A DNA stretch of 64,000 bases, from positions 62,001 through 126,000 of the forward strand of contig JAKTTT010000059.1 of assembly GCA_030581615.1 (NCBI GenBank), read 5' to 3'. The position numbers were made by a program, and so were the translations under genes. A model generated the notes under the pieces. The model saw nothing but the letters and a program-made list of their open reading frames with translations, was not told where the DNA came from and did no database searches. Below are positions 32,636 through 41,871 of the stretch, piece by piece. The first letter of the stretch is position 1. Every line of letters begins with the position of its first letter. The DNA is from Alloascoidea africana (Eukaryota > Ascomycota > Alloascoideomycetes > Alloascoideales > Alloascoideaceae).

Positions 32636-34550
32636 TCGCGTCATCGGGCTGCCTGCTTTCCTGGGTTTAATTGGTTCTAAGTTAACGACATTCAGCTTCA
32701 CGTATATTTTTTGGTTCTTTTGTACCTCCGGGGTTCTTGTTTCTAGATGTATTTGGATAGGCAATAATTAATTTGAAAAGAAAAAAAAAATGAGATGAAA
32801 TACTGAAAAGCGAAAAACCGGCGTATGTGCTCGACGAATCTTTCATTGTTCTTGGTGTTTAGTGTGTAATAATAAAGTTGACGCAGAGATTTCCACACGT
32901 GTTTACCTTGGGATAGAGGAAAAAGTCTAATTAAGGCGTCTGAATGTCTCGTTTTCTTGCGCATTCTTCTCCATGAATTGACCCTTAACAATTATTATTT
33001 GCTTTGATTGGAGGATGTTGTGATTCAAGTGCATCATCAATTGTCCCGTTTTTTGGGGGAATCCCGCAAAAGACGCCTTGTGAATCTGCACACATACACA
33101 TACACAAACACACAATAGTAAAGCGTCATCCCAGGAATATTAAAAGGAAAAAATTAGAAAGTTCTTGTAAATATGGGGTGGATCCTCAAAAGAGATCCGT
33201 GCTTCGTAGCGTAGAAGAACCTTGATGGCACAACAACGGTTTTGTTTTAAAGTAGAAAAAAACCAAAACCAAAAAAAGGTTACTGCACTAGGTATTGTGA
33301 GAATCTGATAACTTTGTTGTGCTCTTGCCAATCCTTAGGAGAATGTCTTCTCAGGGGACCAAAGACATTTTGAAATTTTTGCAAGGTATCATGAACTAAC
33401 CTAGAATGGAAACAGTAAAAGGAAAACAATGTGTGTGGATGTAGTAGAAATGATTATAGTTTGGGTTTTATTGTTTGGCAACTTTTACTAAAATGAGTTT
33501 AACGATTTGGCACTTCTCTAGCTTTCATTATTGAATTCAAAGAAAACGAGAAGAAGTAATTTTCGTACATTTGTTTCCAATTGTTCCAAGTCCAAGTCCT
33601 GTATGTCAGATAGAAATACTTTTCAAGAGATACCCAATGGTTTTCTTACACAAGAAAGCGATCAATGTTGTTGTCTTTTCCGAACCGTTTTTCCCCCCAA
33701 ATTCTTCTAGAAAAATGCGGATCATCGTTGTACATAATCAACAGTTTGAATCATCATCTAGAAAAATGTTCGGAATAGTCAATGCTATTCTAGAAGATTG
33801 GGTTTGGAAGACTTTTACATATTTACTAAGACACGTACGTGGTCCATACATAAACAAGGTTTTTCTCTCGAGTTTGGGGGAACCTTGGACTAAAAGAGCA
33901 CCCACATTTTACTGTTGTCTCCTTCTCAAAGCAATTAAGTTCAAATTGGATGCTCCTTCTAATAAAAGCGTTGTCGATCAAGGTAATGAAGATCAATCGT
34001 CAACAACAACCTATCCAAAGATAAATTGTAGGCAGAGATGTCGACTTTGGCAAATCTTGGTGCTGATGCCACTGAGCGACACTTATGATAGATGATGATT
34101 ATATGAATCTCCAAAGCGTCATAATAGGCTATTGGAATAGACACATTCCACAAGTAGCAACTTTTCCAAATGTTGCTCCTTGCCTTGTGTAAAAGGGCTT
34201 AGATCTTTGATCTGACTGATATTTTTTTAACTAGAGGGTTAAAACAAAATAACGTTTTAACCGTTACGCATAGGTCAGACCCTAAAAGCTTTTGTTAGTC
34301 TCTGCTCTTGCAGAATGAAAATCCCATTAGCATCTTCTTCTTTTTTTCATTTCCATTTTAGCTTGGTTTAACGTTCGTTCTTCGTTGCCTACCTACATTA
34401 GTCCCGCCCATTGCTCTGTAGTGTATAGTGCCGTTAATCTTTAGGTTAGAGTACAAAAAGAAAAAAAATCAACTATGACTTTAATAAAACATCTTTTTTT
34501 GGGATTCTCACTGTTCGAGCCACATAAACAGATTCCGAATTCCAAGTATT
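32636..34550. other. intergenic with one doubtful frame
   Basis: About 1.9 kb without a recognised gene. It contains a CA/TG-type run near 33085-33112 and one 174-codon frame, listed separately. The sequence CTAGAAAAATG recurs at 33707 and 33759, probably by chance duplication. Confidence 0.45.
33571..34095 (+). CDS. hypothetical protein, doubtful
   Basis: A 174-codon ATG frame with mixed hydrophobic and basic segments (e.g. KTFTYLLRHVRGPYINKVFL). There is no signal peptide, domain or repeat I recognise and no clear promoter. It is long enough to be unlikely by chance in AT-rich DNA, but I cannot support a function. It could be a degenerate gene. Confidence 0.25.
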   Translation: MFPIVPSPSPVCQIEILFKRYPMVFLHKKAINVVVFSEPFFPPNSSRKMRIIVVHNQQFESSSRKMFGIVNAILEDWVWKTFTYLLRHVRGPYINKVFLSSLGEPWTKRAPTFYCCLLLKAIKFKLDAPSNKSVVDQGNEDQSSTTTYPKINCRQRCRLWQILVLMPLSDTYDR

Positions 34551-34558
34551 TATAAAAA
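34551..34558 (+). promoter_or_regulatory. TATA box of the yapsin gene
   Basis: TATAAAAA lies only 17-24 bp before the upstream in-frame ATG at 34575 but 68-75 bp before the ATG pair at 34626, which argues for the latter as the start. Confidence 0.5.
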
Positions 34559-34625
34559 ACTCAATCGGCTCCAATTGAAAATCTTATCTCTGTTCCTTCC
34601 TCAAAAATTCAATTCCTTGTCCATC

Positions 34626-36002
34626 ATGATGAAACAACCATCATTTTTACCCTGGAAATGCTCAACAGTTGCTTTTCTAACATTGTTGCCCAATTTGGTT
34701 GCCTCAGCTGGACCAGGTGTGCAATTTGACCTATACAAAGTTACCAAGGTGGAGGAAGTTTCTGATCCGGTGGTGGTACCTGATATCGATATTCAAATTC
34801 AGTATGACAAAAGAGCAGACAACTACCATGAGTATACGCTACAAAACGAACAATCTTTCTATATGATCAATGTTACTCTTGGTACCCCTGGCCAATCCAA
34901 CATTGGAGTAGCTATAGATACAGGTTCTTCAGATTTGTGGGTGAACTCAGCTCAAAACGCAAAATGTGATGGAGGATGCCATGCGTATGGTGTTTTTGAT
35001 CAAACTGCTTCTTCTACCTGGTCCAAGGTTAATTCCGAATTTTCTATCGCTTATGGAGATGGAACAACTGCAAATGGTGATTTCGGAACTGATAGAATTC
35101 AAATTCAAGATACGGTGGTTCCAAATTTTCAATTTGCAGTGGCTACGGACGCCACCTCTGCATTTGGAGTCTTTGGTGTCGGTTTTGAAGAATTGGAAAG
35201 TTCAAGCGCAAGAGGTGAAATCTATCCCAATTATCCTTCTGCTCTAGTTTCAAGCGGATTGATCAATTCTAAGGCTTACTCGCTGTATCTGAATAGCCCT
35301 CAGTCAAGTACGGGAAACATTTTATTTGGAGCTGTTGATCATGAAAAATATACAGGACCTTTGGTAACGGTGCCAATGGTAATTCCTCGTCGAACAGGTG
35401 TTTCCTTAACTGGCTTTTCAATGAAACGGGCTGATGATTGCACAGCCAATCTATTTCAAAACGAGAGAAACGAGAATCAGAATGAGAATGGACTTGCGGT
35501 TCTATTGGATTCTGGGACCACCTTGACATATCTTCCAGATAGCTATAGAACTGCCGTTGGAGAAGCTCTTAACGCTACATATAACACCGGTTTGAAAAAT
35601 TATGTGCTGTTTTGTGATGTCGACCCAAAACTAGAGTTAAACTTTGATTTCGGCTGTCAAAAAATCCGAGTCCCCTTTTCAAACTTTGTTGCGTCTTTGT
35701 CAGATGCAAATGGAAATCCTGCAAGAGATGGAAACGGTAATTTTCTCTGTACCATTGGGATCATGTCTGCAGGTAATGGTATTTCAATCTTGGGAGATTC
35801 TTTCTTGAGAGACGCATATGTCGTTTTCGATTTGGATAATAAGGAAGCCTCAATCGCACAGGCAAAACATGATTCAACTAGTAGGAACGTTGAGGCTATC
35901 CAGAAAGGTCCTAATGGAGTGCCTCGAGCTGTCAAACCTCAGTGTAAAGCTGCTCAGACAAGTGATTTAACTTGTCCTACTTCTAGCAGTTCGTCTTCAT
36001 CG

Positions 36003-36034
<32 letters not shown>

Positions 36035-37247
36035 TTCTTCTTCTTCATCATCATCTTCTTCTTCATCATCATCTTCTTCTTCATCATCATCTTCTTCATC
36101 ATCATCTTCATCGTCTTCAACTTCATCGTCTTCAACTTCAACTTCATCGTCTTCAACTTCAACTTCATCATCTTCAACTTCAACTTCATCATCTTCATCT
36201 TTATCTTCGTCGTCATCATCATCATCGTTGTCGTCGTCTTCACCATCTTCCTCGTCTTCACCATCTTCGTCGACGTCGTCATCGTTGTCGTCTTCATCTT
36301 CATCATCTTTCTCCACTTCCTCTTCTTCTTCCAGCCAACTGTTCTCATCAACCCAACCAAGTTCTCCTTCTAGTCCATCATTTTCTTCATCTGGAGCAAA
36401 TACAGGATTCGACAATTCTTCTTCAGAGCATCCATCGTCGACGTTGCCAGCAGTCGTGAGCGTCACGTCGAGCTATATTGAGTCCGCCTCTTCAACACAT
36501 TCAAGTGAAACCAGCTACTACTCTCCATCTTCTTCTACTACTAATGAAGCTAGTTCTACTGAAGGAGTTAAGAGCATTTTCGCTGTGGCCACTTCTACTT
36601 CAAAGACTACTAAAGAAGTGAGCACCACTGAGGGTCCTGGGAACAGTAACGCTGAGGTTACAACAAAGACTACTAAAGAAGTGAGCATTACTGAAGTTTC
36701 AAAGACTACCGCCACTATAACTGCTTGTAAAACGGTCATCGATGGGCATACGACAATTCGCGCTTGTGGAGGTGCGAGTCCTGATTCTCCAGGTGCAAGC
36801 GATGTCCATGAACAGACTAAGACTACTTTGACCATCACTTGTAACACAGCTGTCAATGATCACACAACAGTCTTTCACTGTGGAGGCGAAACAACAGATA
36901 CTCCGTTCTCTCATCAACATCCTGGAGATGCCAGTTTAGAAACCATCGCTATCACCACCACTCGTGAGACCATTGCAGACGAACATACCACAATCTATAT
37001 CACTCATACACTCTCAGCAGCCATCGTTCCTGGTGAAAGGTTGGCCACTTCCGTGTCTTCAAAATCTGAAGAAACCCCTGGTATAGAAGCCACATCGTCA
37101 TCAGCGCTGGCTGGCCCCCCAGTTGTGGCCACATCTGTTTCTGCAGTTCCATCTTTAGAAACAGGATCGGCAAATGGCGCTTTAACCGTCAGAACTTCCT
37201 ACTTGTCGTTTCTTATCGGATTTCCTCTTATTGTCTTAGTATTATAA
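34626..37247 (+). CDS. yapsin-type GPI-anchored aspartic protease
   Basis: 873 residues from 34626; the frame also has an ATG at 34575, but it is too close to the TATA box and would bury the signal peptide (MMKQPSFLPWK...LLPNLVASA). A propeptide ends at a KR dibasic site (IQYDKR, ~residue 61). The pepsin-fold domain (~65-440) has both catalytic motifs, DTGSSDLWV with Asp98 and DSGTTLTYLP with Asp295. Residues ~453-580 are an almost pure poly-Ser linker encoded by TCA/TCT/TCG/TCC runs. Then come Thr-rich repeats, including three related units of the kind TITACKTVIDGHTTIRACGG, each ending in an HTT motif. A hydrophobic GPI signal (LSFLIGFPLIVLVL) ends the protein. By family it cleaves at basic residues at the plasma membrane or wall, for wall remodelling or precursor shedding. 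The Ser linker is far longer than in yeast Yps1. Confidence 0.93.
35985..36350. repeat. TCN trinucleotide repeat encoding the poly-Ser linker
   Basis: Long run of TCA, TCT, TCG and occasional ACT/TTA codons inside the yapsin gene. Synonymous interruptions and blocks of TCAACTTCAACTTCATCG-like units suggest expansion by slippage followed by decay while the serine coding was kept. Confidence 0.9.
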
Positions 37248-37486
37248 CAAATTAGACTTGTTTGGATATGATTACTTTGACTTTGTATTTATTTTTTTGA
37301 TCTTATTTTATTTTTCGTGTTCTCGTGAGACTTTGTGGGTTTGAATATATTGAATGAACCGGCAACTGGCTACTCTCGGAAACTATGTACATGTACTACT
37401 AAGGCTTTGTTAGATTAAATGGATTAAAGAGTAATAATATTAATATAATGTGCGCTTGGAATGGCTATGAATTTTTTCCTTTTTTT

Positions 37487-37494
37487 TTTGCTCA
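37487..37494 (+). promoter_or_regulatory. copper-response element (Mac1-type) upstream of CTR copy 1
   Basis: TTTGCTCA matches the yeast Mac1 consensus TTTGC(T/G)C(A/G). It lies ~155 bp upstream of the ATG at 37650. Confidence 0.6.
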
Positions 37495-37649
37495 TTTTGC
37501 AACTAAAGGGACTGTTAAACTGCTCATTTTTTCAAAAGATGATTTTTGCCCGTTAAGGTAATCAACCATCTGCACTATAATTTTTTGGTTTTCCTAGATG
37601 CAACTCTTCTTCTACCACACCTCCTCATCCAAAGGATACTGTCACCACC

Positions 37650-38420
37650 ATGTCGGAACAGACCTCAGTTCTCGCTTCACAAGTAGAAGGATTACGGGCG
37701 ATGCTTGGGTACTTGAATAGTGCGCTAGAGCAGTTAAACCAATACAATAATAATAGCAACAGTGACACCAGCACACTTGTGTCGGCAGCGGGTTCAGCAG
37801 CCGCAAATACAGTCAGCACGCTAGCGAAAAGAAAGGTGATTGTGGAAAGATGTAGAGTCTCCATGTTTTGGAATTGGAACACGGTAGAAGCCTGTTTTGT
37901 GTCTTCTTCATGGTACATCACATCAAAGGGAATGTTTGCAGGGAGCTGTATCGGGGTGATTATACTTGTTATGGCGCTGGAGCTGTTCAAGAGGATCCAA
38001 AGAGAATGGGACCAATATGTCTACAACTCGAGCAGAAAGGGTATTCACACATCGTCCGAGTCTCATTCAACAAGGGGTTTTCGCCATCGCCTTTTACAAT
38101 TCGGCCTTGGAGGGACGATGTCTCTAAGTCCTGGGATCCGTGTTCCTTTATGGAAGCATGCTATAACGACGCTCCTGTACGGAATTCAGTTTGGAGCAGC
38201 CTACCTAGTAATGCTGATTGCAATGTCGTATAACGGATACATGTTTTTCATGCTGATTATCGGAGCATTTCTGGGAAATCTTGTTTTTGCACTCGATATC
38301 CCGAATAGAGGATTAAGCAGGTGAGTGATGTATGCTTTAAAATGTTTGAAAAGTTCACATCTAACATATTCTTACAGGCCAGGGAACCCGAGCCAAGATC
38401 CAGGGACATGCTACGACTAA
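37650..38420 (+). CDS. CTR-family copper transporter, Ctr3-like (copy 1)
   Basis: Two exons, 37650-38320 and 38378-38420; the 57-nt intron has donor GTGAGT, branch TCTAACA and acceptor TTACAG. Spliced length 237 residues. The first helix is preceded by CRVSMFWNWN and contains the Ctr3-type signature CFVSSSWYITSKGMFAGSCIG. Near the end are MxxxM in helix 2 (MLIAMSYNGYMFFM) and GxxxG in helix 3 (GAFLG), which line and pack the trimeric pore. Splicing adds a hydrophilic tail ending GTCYD, placing a cytosolic Cys where Ctr3 proteins end in a Cys motif. High-affinity Cu(I) uptake at the plasma membrane (or vacuolar export) is the family role. Tandem with copy 2, which shares the intron position and phase. 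Confidence 0.9.
38321..38377 (+). other. 57-nt spliceosomal intron in CTR copy 1
   Basis: GTGAGT...CTAAC...TTACAG. Removing it replaces an immediate stop with a 13-residue tail containing a Cys. The position matches the intron of copy 2. Confidence 0.8.
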
Positions 38421-38966
38421 TTAGCTCGCAGATGTGCCACTCGTAATTTGATTTTTTCTCATTGGTAGTCTATGTATTTTTGTTTTATTTCTACAAATAG
38501 GCTAATATATCTATGCATTTATCACGAAGATTGGCATCCATCAGGCCCTCTGCCTGATTCCAGCCACCGGGTGCCACACTTTATTTGCTCACTGTCCACT
38601 CTCGGTAATCATGAGGCTTGGCGCCAATCCGGCTGCGTTCGTCTCCGAGAAGCTTCGACTTCCTCCAGGGCCCGTCCAGCGAAGCGAAGCGCCGGTGTTG
38701 CAATTCGCCTCTCGCCGGATCTCTGTTGCAATCGCAAAGTTGCAGCCTTCTTGTCGTCGCTGGTGGTGCGATCCAATCTCCTTTTTTTTTTTTTGTTCGT
38801 GGGCTCTAGATCTAATTTGCTCAACTTCTGCTTTGGCTAAATTTGCTCGCGCTACTGCGTTCTATATATTCCTGGCACCCGCCAAATTCTAAACACCAGC
38901 CAGCTCTAGCCACAAACCACAATCCACAATTCACCTTCCAAACTCCTAAATCCCAGCATCGTCAAA
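38421..38966. promoter_or_regulatory. intergenic promoter of CTR copy 2 with three copper-response elements
   Basis: Contains TTTGCTCA at 38584-38591, TTTGCTCA at 38816-38823 and TTTGCTCG at 38842-38849, all exact matches to the Mac1 consensus TTTGC(T/G)C(A/G). The last two are 26 bp apart and 118-151 bp upstream of the ATG. TATATATTCC at 38866-38875 is a likely TATA element. Paired sites are what Mac1 needs in S. cerevisiae CTR1/FRE1. Confidence 0.7.
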
Positions 38967-39758
38967 ATGGACCAAGCTTCTATGCTAGCCGATTACTCTT
39001 CGCTCTCGTCGTCAGTGGCTTCGCTCCGCTCTGTGTTCGACTCGATTCTCGCTGAAGCCACTGCTAAACCAGCCATAGACTATAGCAGTACAAACGGCGT
39101 GGCCCGTGAAGTCTCTTTTGCTGGAGCGGTCAACAAAATGGCCATGGGCGGTGGTGGAGCTAAAAGCCATAATTGCCAAATTTCAATGTTGTGGAACTGG
39201 AAGACAATCGATGCCTGCTTCATCTCTTCGTCATGGCACATTCGATCCAAAGGCATGTTTGCGGGAACCTGTATCGGCATTGTGTTTTTGGTAATGGCCA
39301 TCGAACTGTTCAAAAGGGGTCAGCGTGAATGGGACCACTATGTCTTTAGAAAAGTCCATGCGGGACTAAAACCTGCCTGTGAAGGTGCCGGCGCTGGTTC
39401 CAGCTCCGATGAGTTTGACCGAAAAAGCCCTCTAGACGGGAATACTGGCCTTGTCAATAGAATCCGAGGAAGTTTGAGGGTGCCTTTGTGGATGCATGCT
39501 GTAACCAGTCTGTTATATGCTATTCAATTTGGTGCTGCCTATTTCATTATGCTGTTGGCCATGTACTACAATGGTTATTTGTTCTTTATGCTCATCATCG
39601 GTGCTCTCTTGGGCTATTTCTTGTTTGCCTCGGACGTTGCCAACGACTCGTAAGTGATTTTTTTTTTTTTTGTTGTTGTTCTTTGACCCATCTTTTCATC
39701 CACATACTAACATCTTTATAGGAGATTCCGAACTGAGCCAGCTACCTGTTGTAGTTAA
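38967..39758 (+). CDS. CTR-family copper transporter, Ctr3-like (copy 2)
   Basis: Two exons, 38967-39649 and 39722-39758; the intron has donor GTAAGT, a perfect TACTAAC branch site at 39705-39711 and acceptor TATAG. Spliced length 239 residues. CQISMLWNWKTIDACFISSS, WHIRSKGMFAGTCIGI, MLLAMYYNGYLFFM (MxxxM) and GALLG (GxxxG) match S. cerevisiae Ctr3 better than Ctr1; there is no Met-rich ectodomain. The added tail ends EPATCCS, with a CC pair like the CCL end of yeast Ctr3. The central loop between helices 1 and 2 is ~75 residues and Gly/Ser-rich. Three copper-response elements precede it. This is probably the main copper-starvation-induced member of the pair. Confidence 0.93.
39650..39721 (+). 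other. 72-nt spliceosomal intron in CTR copy 2
   Basis: GTAAGT donor, a poly-T run, TACTAAC at 39705-39711 and acceptor TATAG with the last G at 39721. Without splicing the frame stops at once (TCG TAA). Confidence 0.88.
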
Positions 39759-41807
39759 CTGTTGGGTACCTCTTCTGTTATTTTGCCTTTTTTCATTTTA
39801 GTCAGAAAAATCTCCACTTGTTATGACTTTACTTCCAATTCTAATTTTAATGGTTTTGTTTTCATTTGTATGACGAATGAAAACATAGTTGCGGTTTCTG
39901 TTGTTAGCTAGCATTCTTTTGAATGCCAGATAAAATAAAATTTGAAAACGTAATAGAATATGAATATCAAACATAGATTGTAACTTTCTAGTAATATCTT
40001 GACTTATCTTTCTAGTGGAGGTAATAGATCTGTCTTGACTCATTGTGTATCACGCACAAAGTCTTGTGAAAGTAGCTTTGCAGATATACCAATTAAGCAA
40101 GGAATTATCTTTCCAAGCTGTAATATCAAGCATATTCTATACTTATTCCCGGAGAACAGAAAGGAATCAAAATCAAATTGCCAAAAGCGTTACAACTTGA
40201 CTACGGATCAGATTCAAATTCCGAGAGTTTCGAAGAGGCATAAGAAACACAAGCCATCAATGCTGAAATACCAAGAAAAGAAAAACATAAATAAACAGGG
40301 AAAGGGTCGTTGTTAAAACTGCTGGCATCACATGGAGAATATGGGATTTAAACTGTAATCTTGACTTTTATAGAGTTCTTAATGATTACTCGTTGAATAA
40401 GAGAAACTTGTTCTTCTATAAAATTCTAATTTCATAACTATCCAATCTGCAATTATGAAAAACATCATTTATTGGCAAAAAATGGTATTGAGAAAGAACA
40501 AATGCTAACAGGGAGTTGTAATTACCCTTGTACAGTTAGTTGTGTGATGAAAAAATGGATGTTCGACTCCTCTCCATTTTATTCCGATGCCTGCACTTTG
40601 AAATGATATTTGTCTTACAATTTCAACGGTTTTTTTAATAGATTTTTTAATTAGAAATGCGGTTCATGGACTGGATAATTTCCCTAGAGCAGATCTAATT
40701 AAAAGTCACTGCTGCTTCGTCTCCAACTACAAAATTTGGTGTTGAAATTTCGCCATTACCCTCCCTTTCTTCCATGCATCGGGCAAAAAAAGGTTTTAAA
40801 TCCTTCATCTTCTCCAAACATCATCATGTCCTTGAGAATTTCAGTTAGAATTGATGATCCACTACACATGAAAAAATGATGGAAGTTTGAAGCAGTCTGG
40901 TTTAATGGTACTTAAACTTTTCAAATAAATGCCCATCACTATAGAATGCCTGGTGTAGTATATTCTGGAGATTAGCTTGTTCTCTGCTCCGTTGGCTCCA
41001 CCATTAATCCTTGCTTCTCGGATAAACTTATATACAAAACGCAATATTTTACATGTATATTCCGAAGGTAACTCCATTTTCTTCTCCGCATTTCGAACCC
41101 AGTCATACAACCAAAAACCATCACCATAAACGCAACTCTCGATAGAACAGACATTAGGAAAACATTTTTGCAACAAAGCATTTATGAAGAAAGAGAACTG
41201 TAACCCATAAATTGTCTCCAGTAAAAGCCGAACGAACGGAGACTGGAAATATCCTTGCACACCCGGAATAAACATCTGGGGAAGAGCTCACGTGCAGACC
41301 TTTTCAGTGAGACTCTTGCCCCAAACAACAATCCATGCTGAGAAAAAAGGTTGGGGTACAAACACGGCAACATCATCTCACGATTTCACCGCCGTGGACC
41401 CACGGTAAATTTACCACATAAAGGAGAATTTGGAATATTCATTTTCAGCCATTATACTCTCTTGTCTTGCCTAATTCTTAGCGTGCTGTATTAAATCAAT
41501 TGACATTGACATTCATTAACTCTCTGCGTTTGTTCAAATGTATTCATGCCTTCACACCTAAAATATACCTAAGCGCCCAGGTTTAGAGAGGTTGAAATTT
41601 CGTCCAGGTTATGTCGTACGTATTTGTTCACCTGACGCTAACCCTATAACCCCCATTTCATTATTGAAAACCAAAAACCAAAAAAAAAAAAACTCAAGTT
41701 TTTCATAAGATCCAAGAATAGGTGTTCCGGCATTCAACGATTGGCCCACATTTCATCGGATTAGCTCAAACATGGAGAGATTATTGAATCAATAACATAG
41801 AATGTGG
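39759..41807. other. intergenic, one unrecognised minus-strand frame
   Basis: Contains a 137-codon minus-strand frame at 40862-41275 (VYGDGFWLYDWV, then KILRFVYKFIREA) overlapped by another 64-codon frame at 41182-41376. Together they look protein-like, but I recognise no family, so they may be gene remains. A GTTCGACTCC string at 40565 resembles a tRNA B box, but no A box or cloverleaf fits. Confidence 0.4.
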
Positions 41808-41815
41808 TATATAAG
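41808..41815 (+). promoter_or_regulatory. TATA box of the beta-glucosidase gene
   Basis: TATATAAG, 57-64 bp upstream of the ATG at 41872. Confidence 0.65.
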
Positions 41816-41871
41816 AACCACCTTTTCCTTTCAAATTTCTCATCATCATTGTAATCACCAACTTCAACAAC

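Noticed and set aside
35954-36466. Long acidic (Asp/Glu) and Met/Lys frames on the minus strand
   Set aside because: These are antisense shadows of the TCN poly-Ser repeat in the yapsin gene.
40560-40575. Possible tRNA B box GTTCGACTCC
   Set aside because: No matching A box at the right distance upstream, no acceptor-stem pairing and no CCA-proximal structure.
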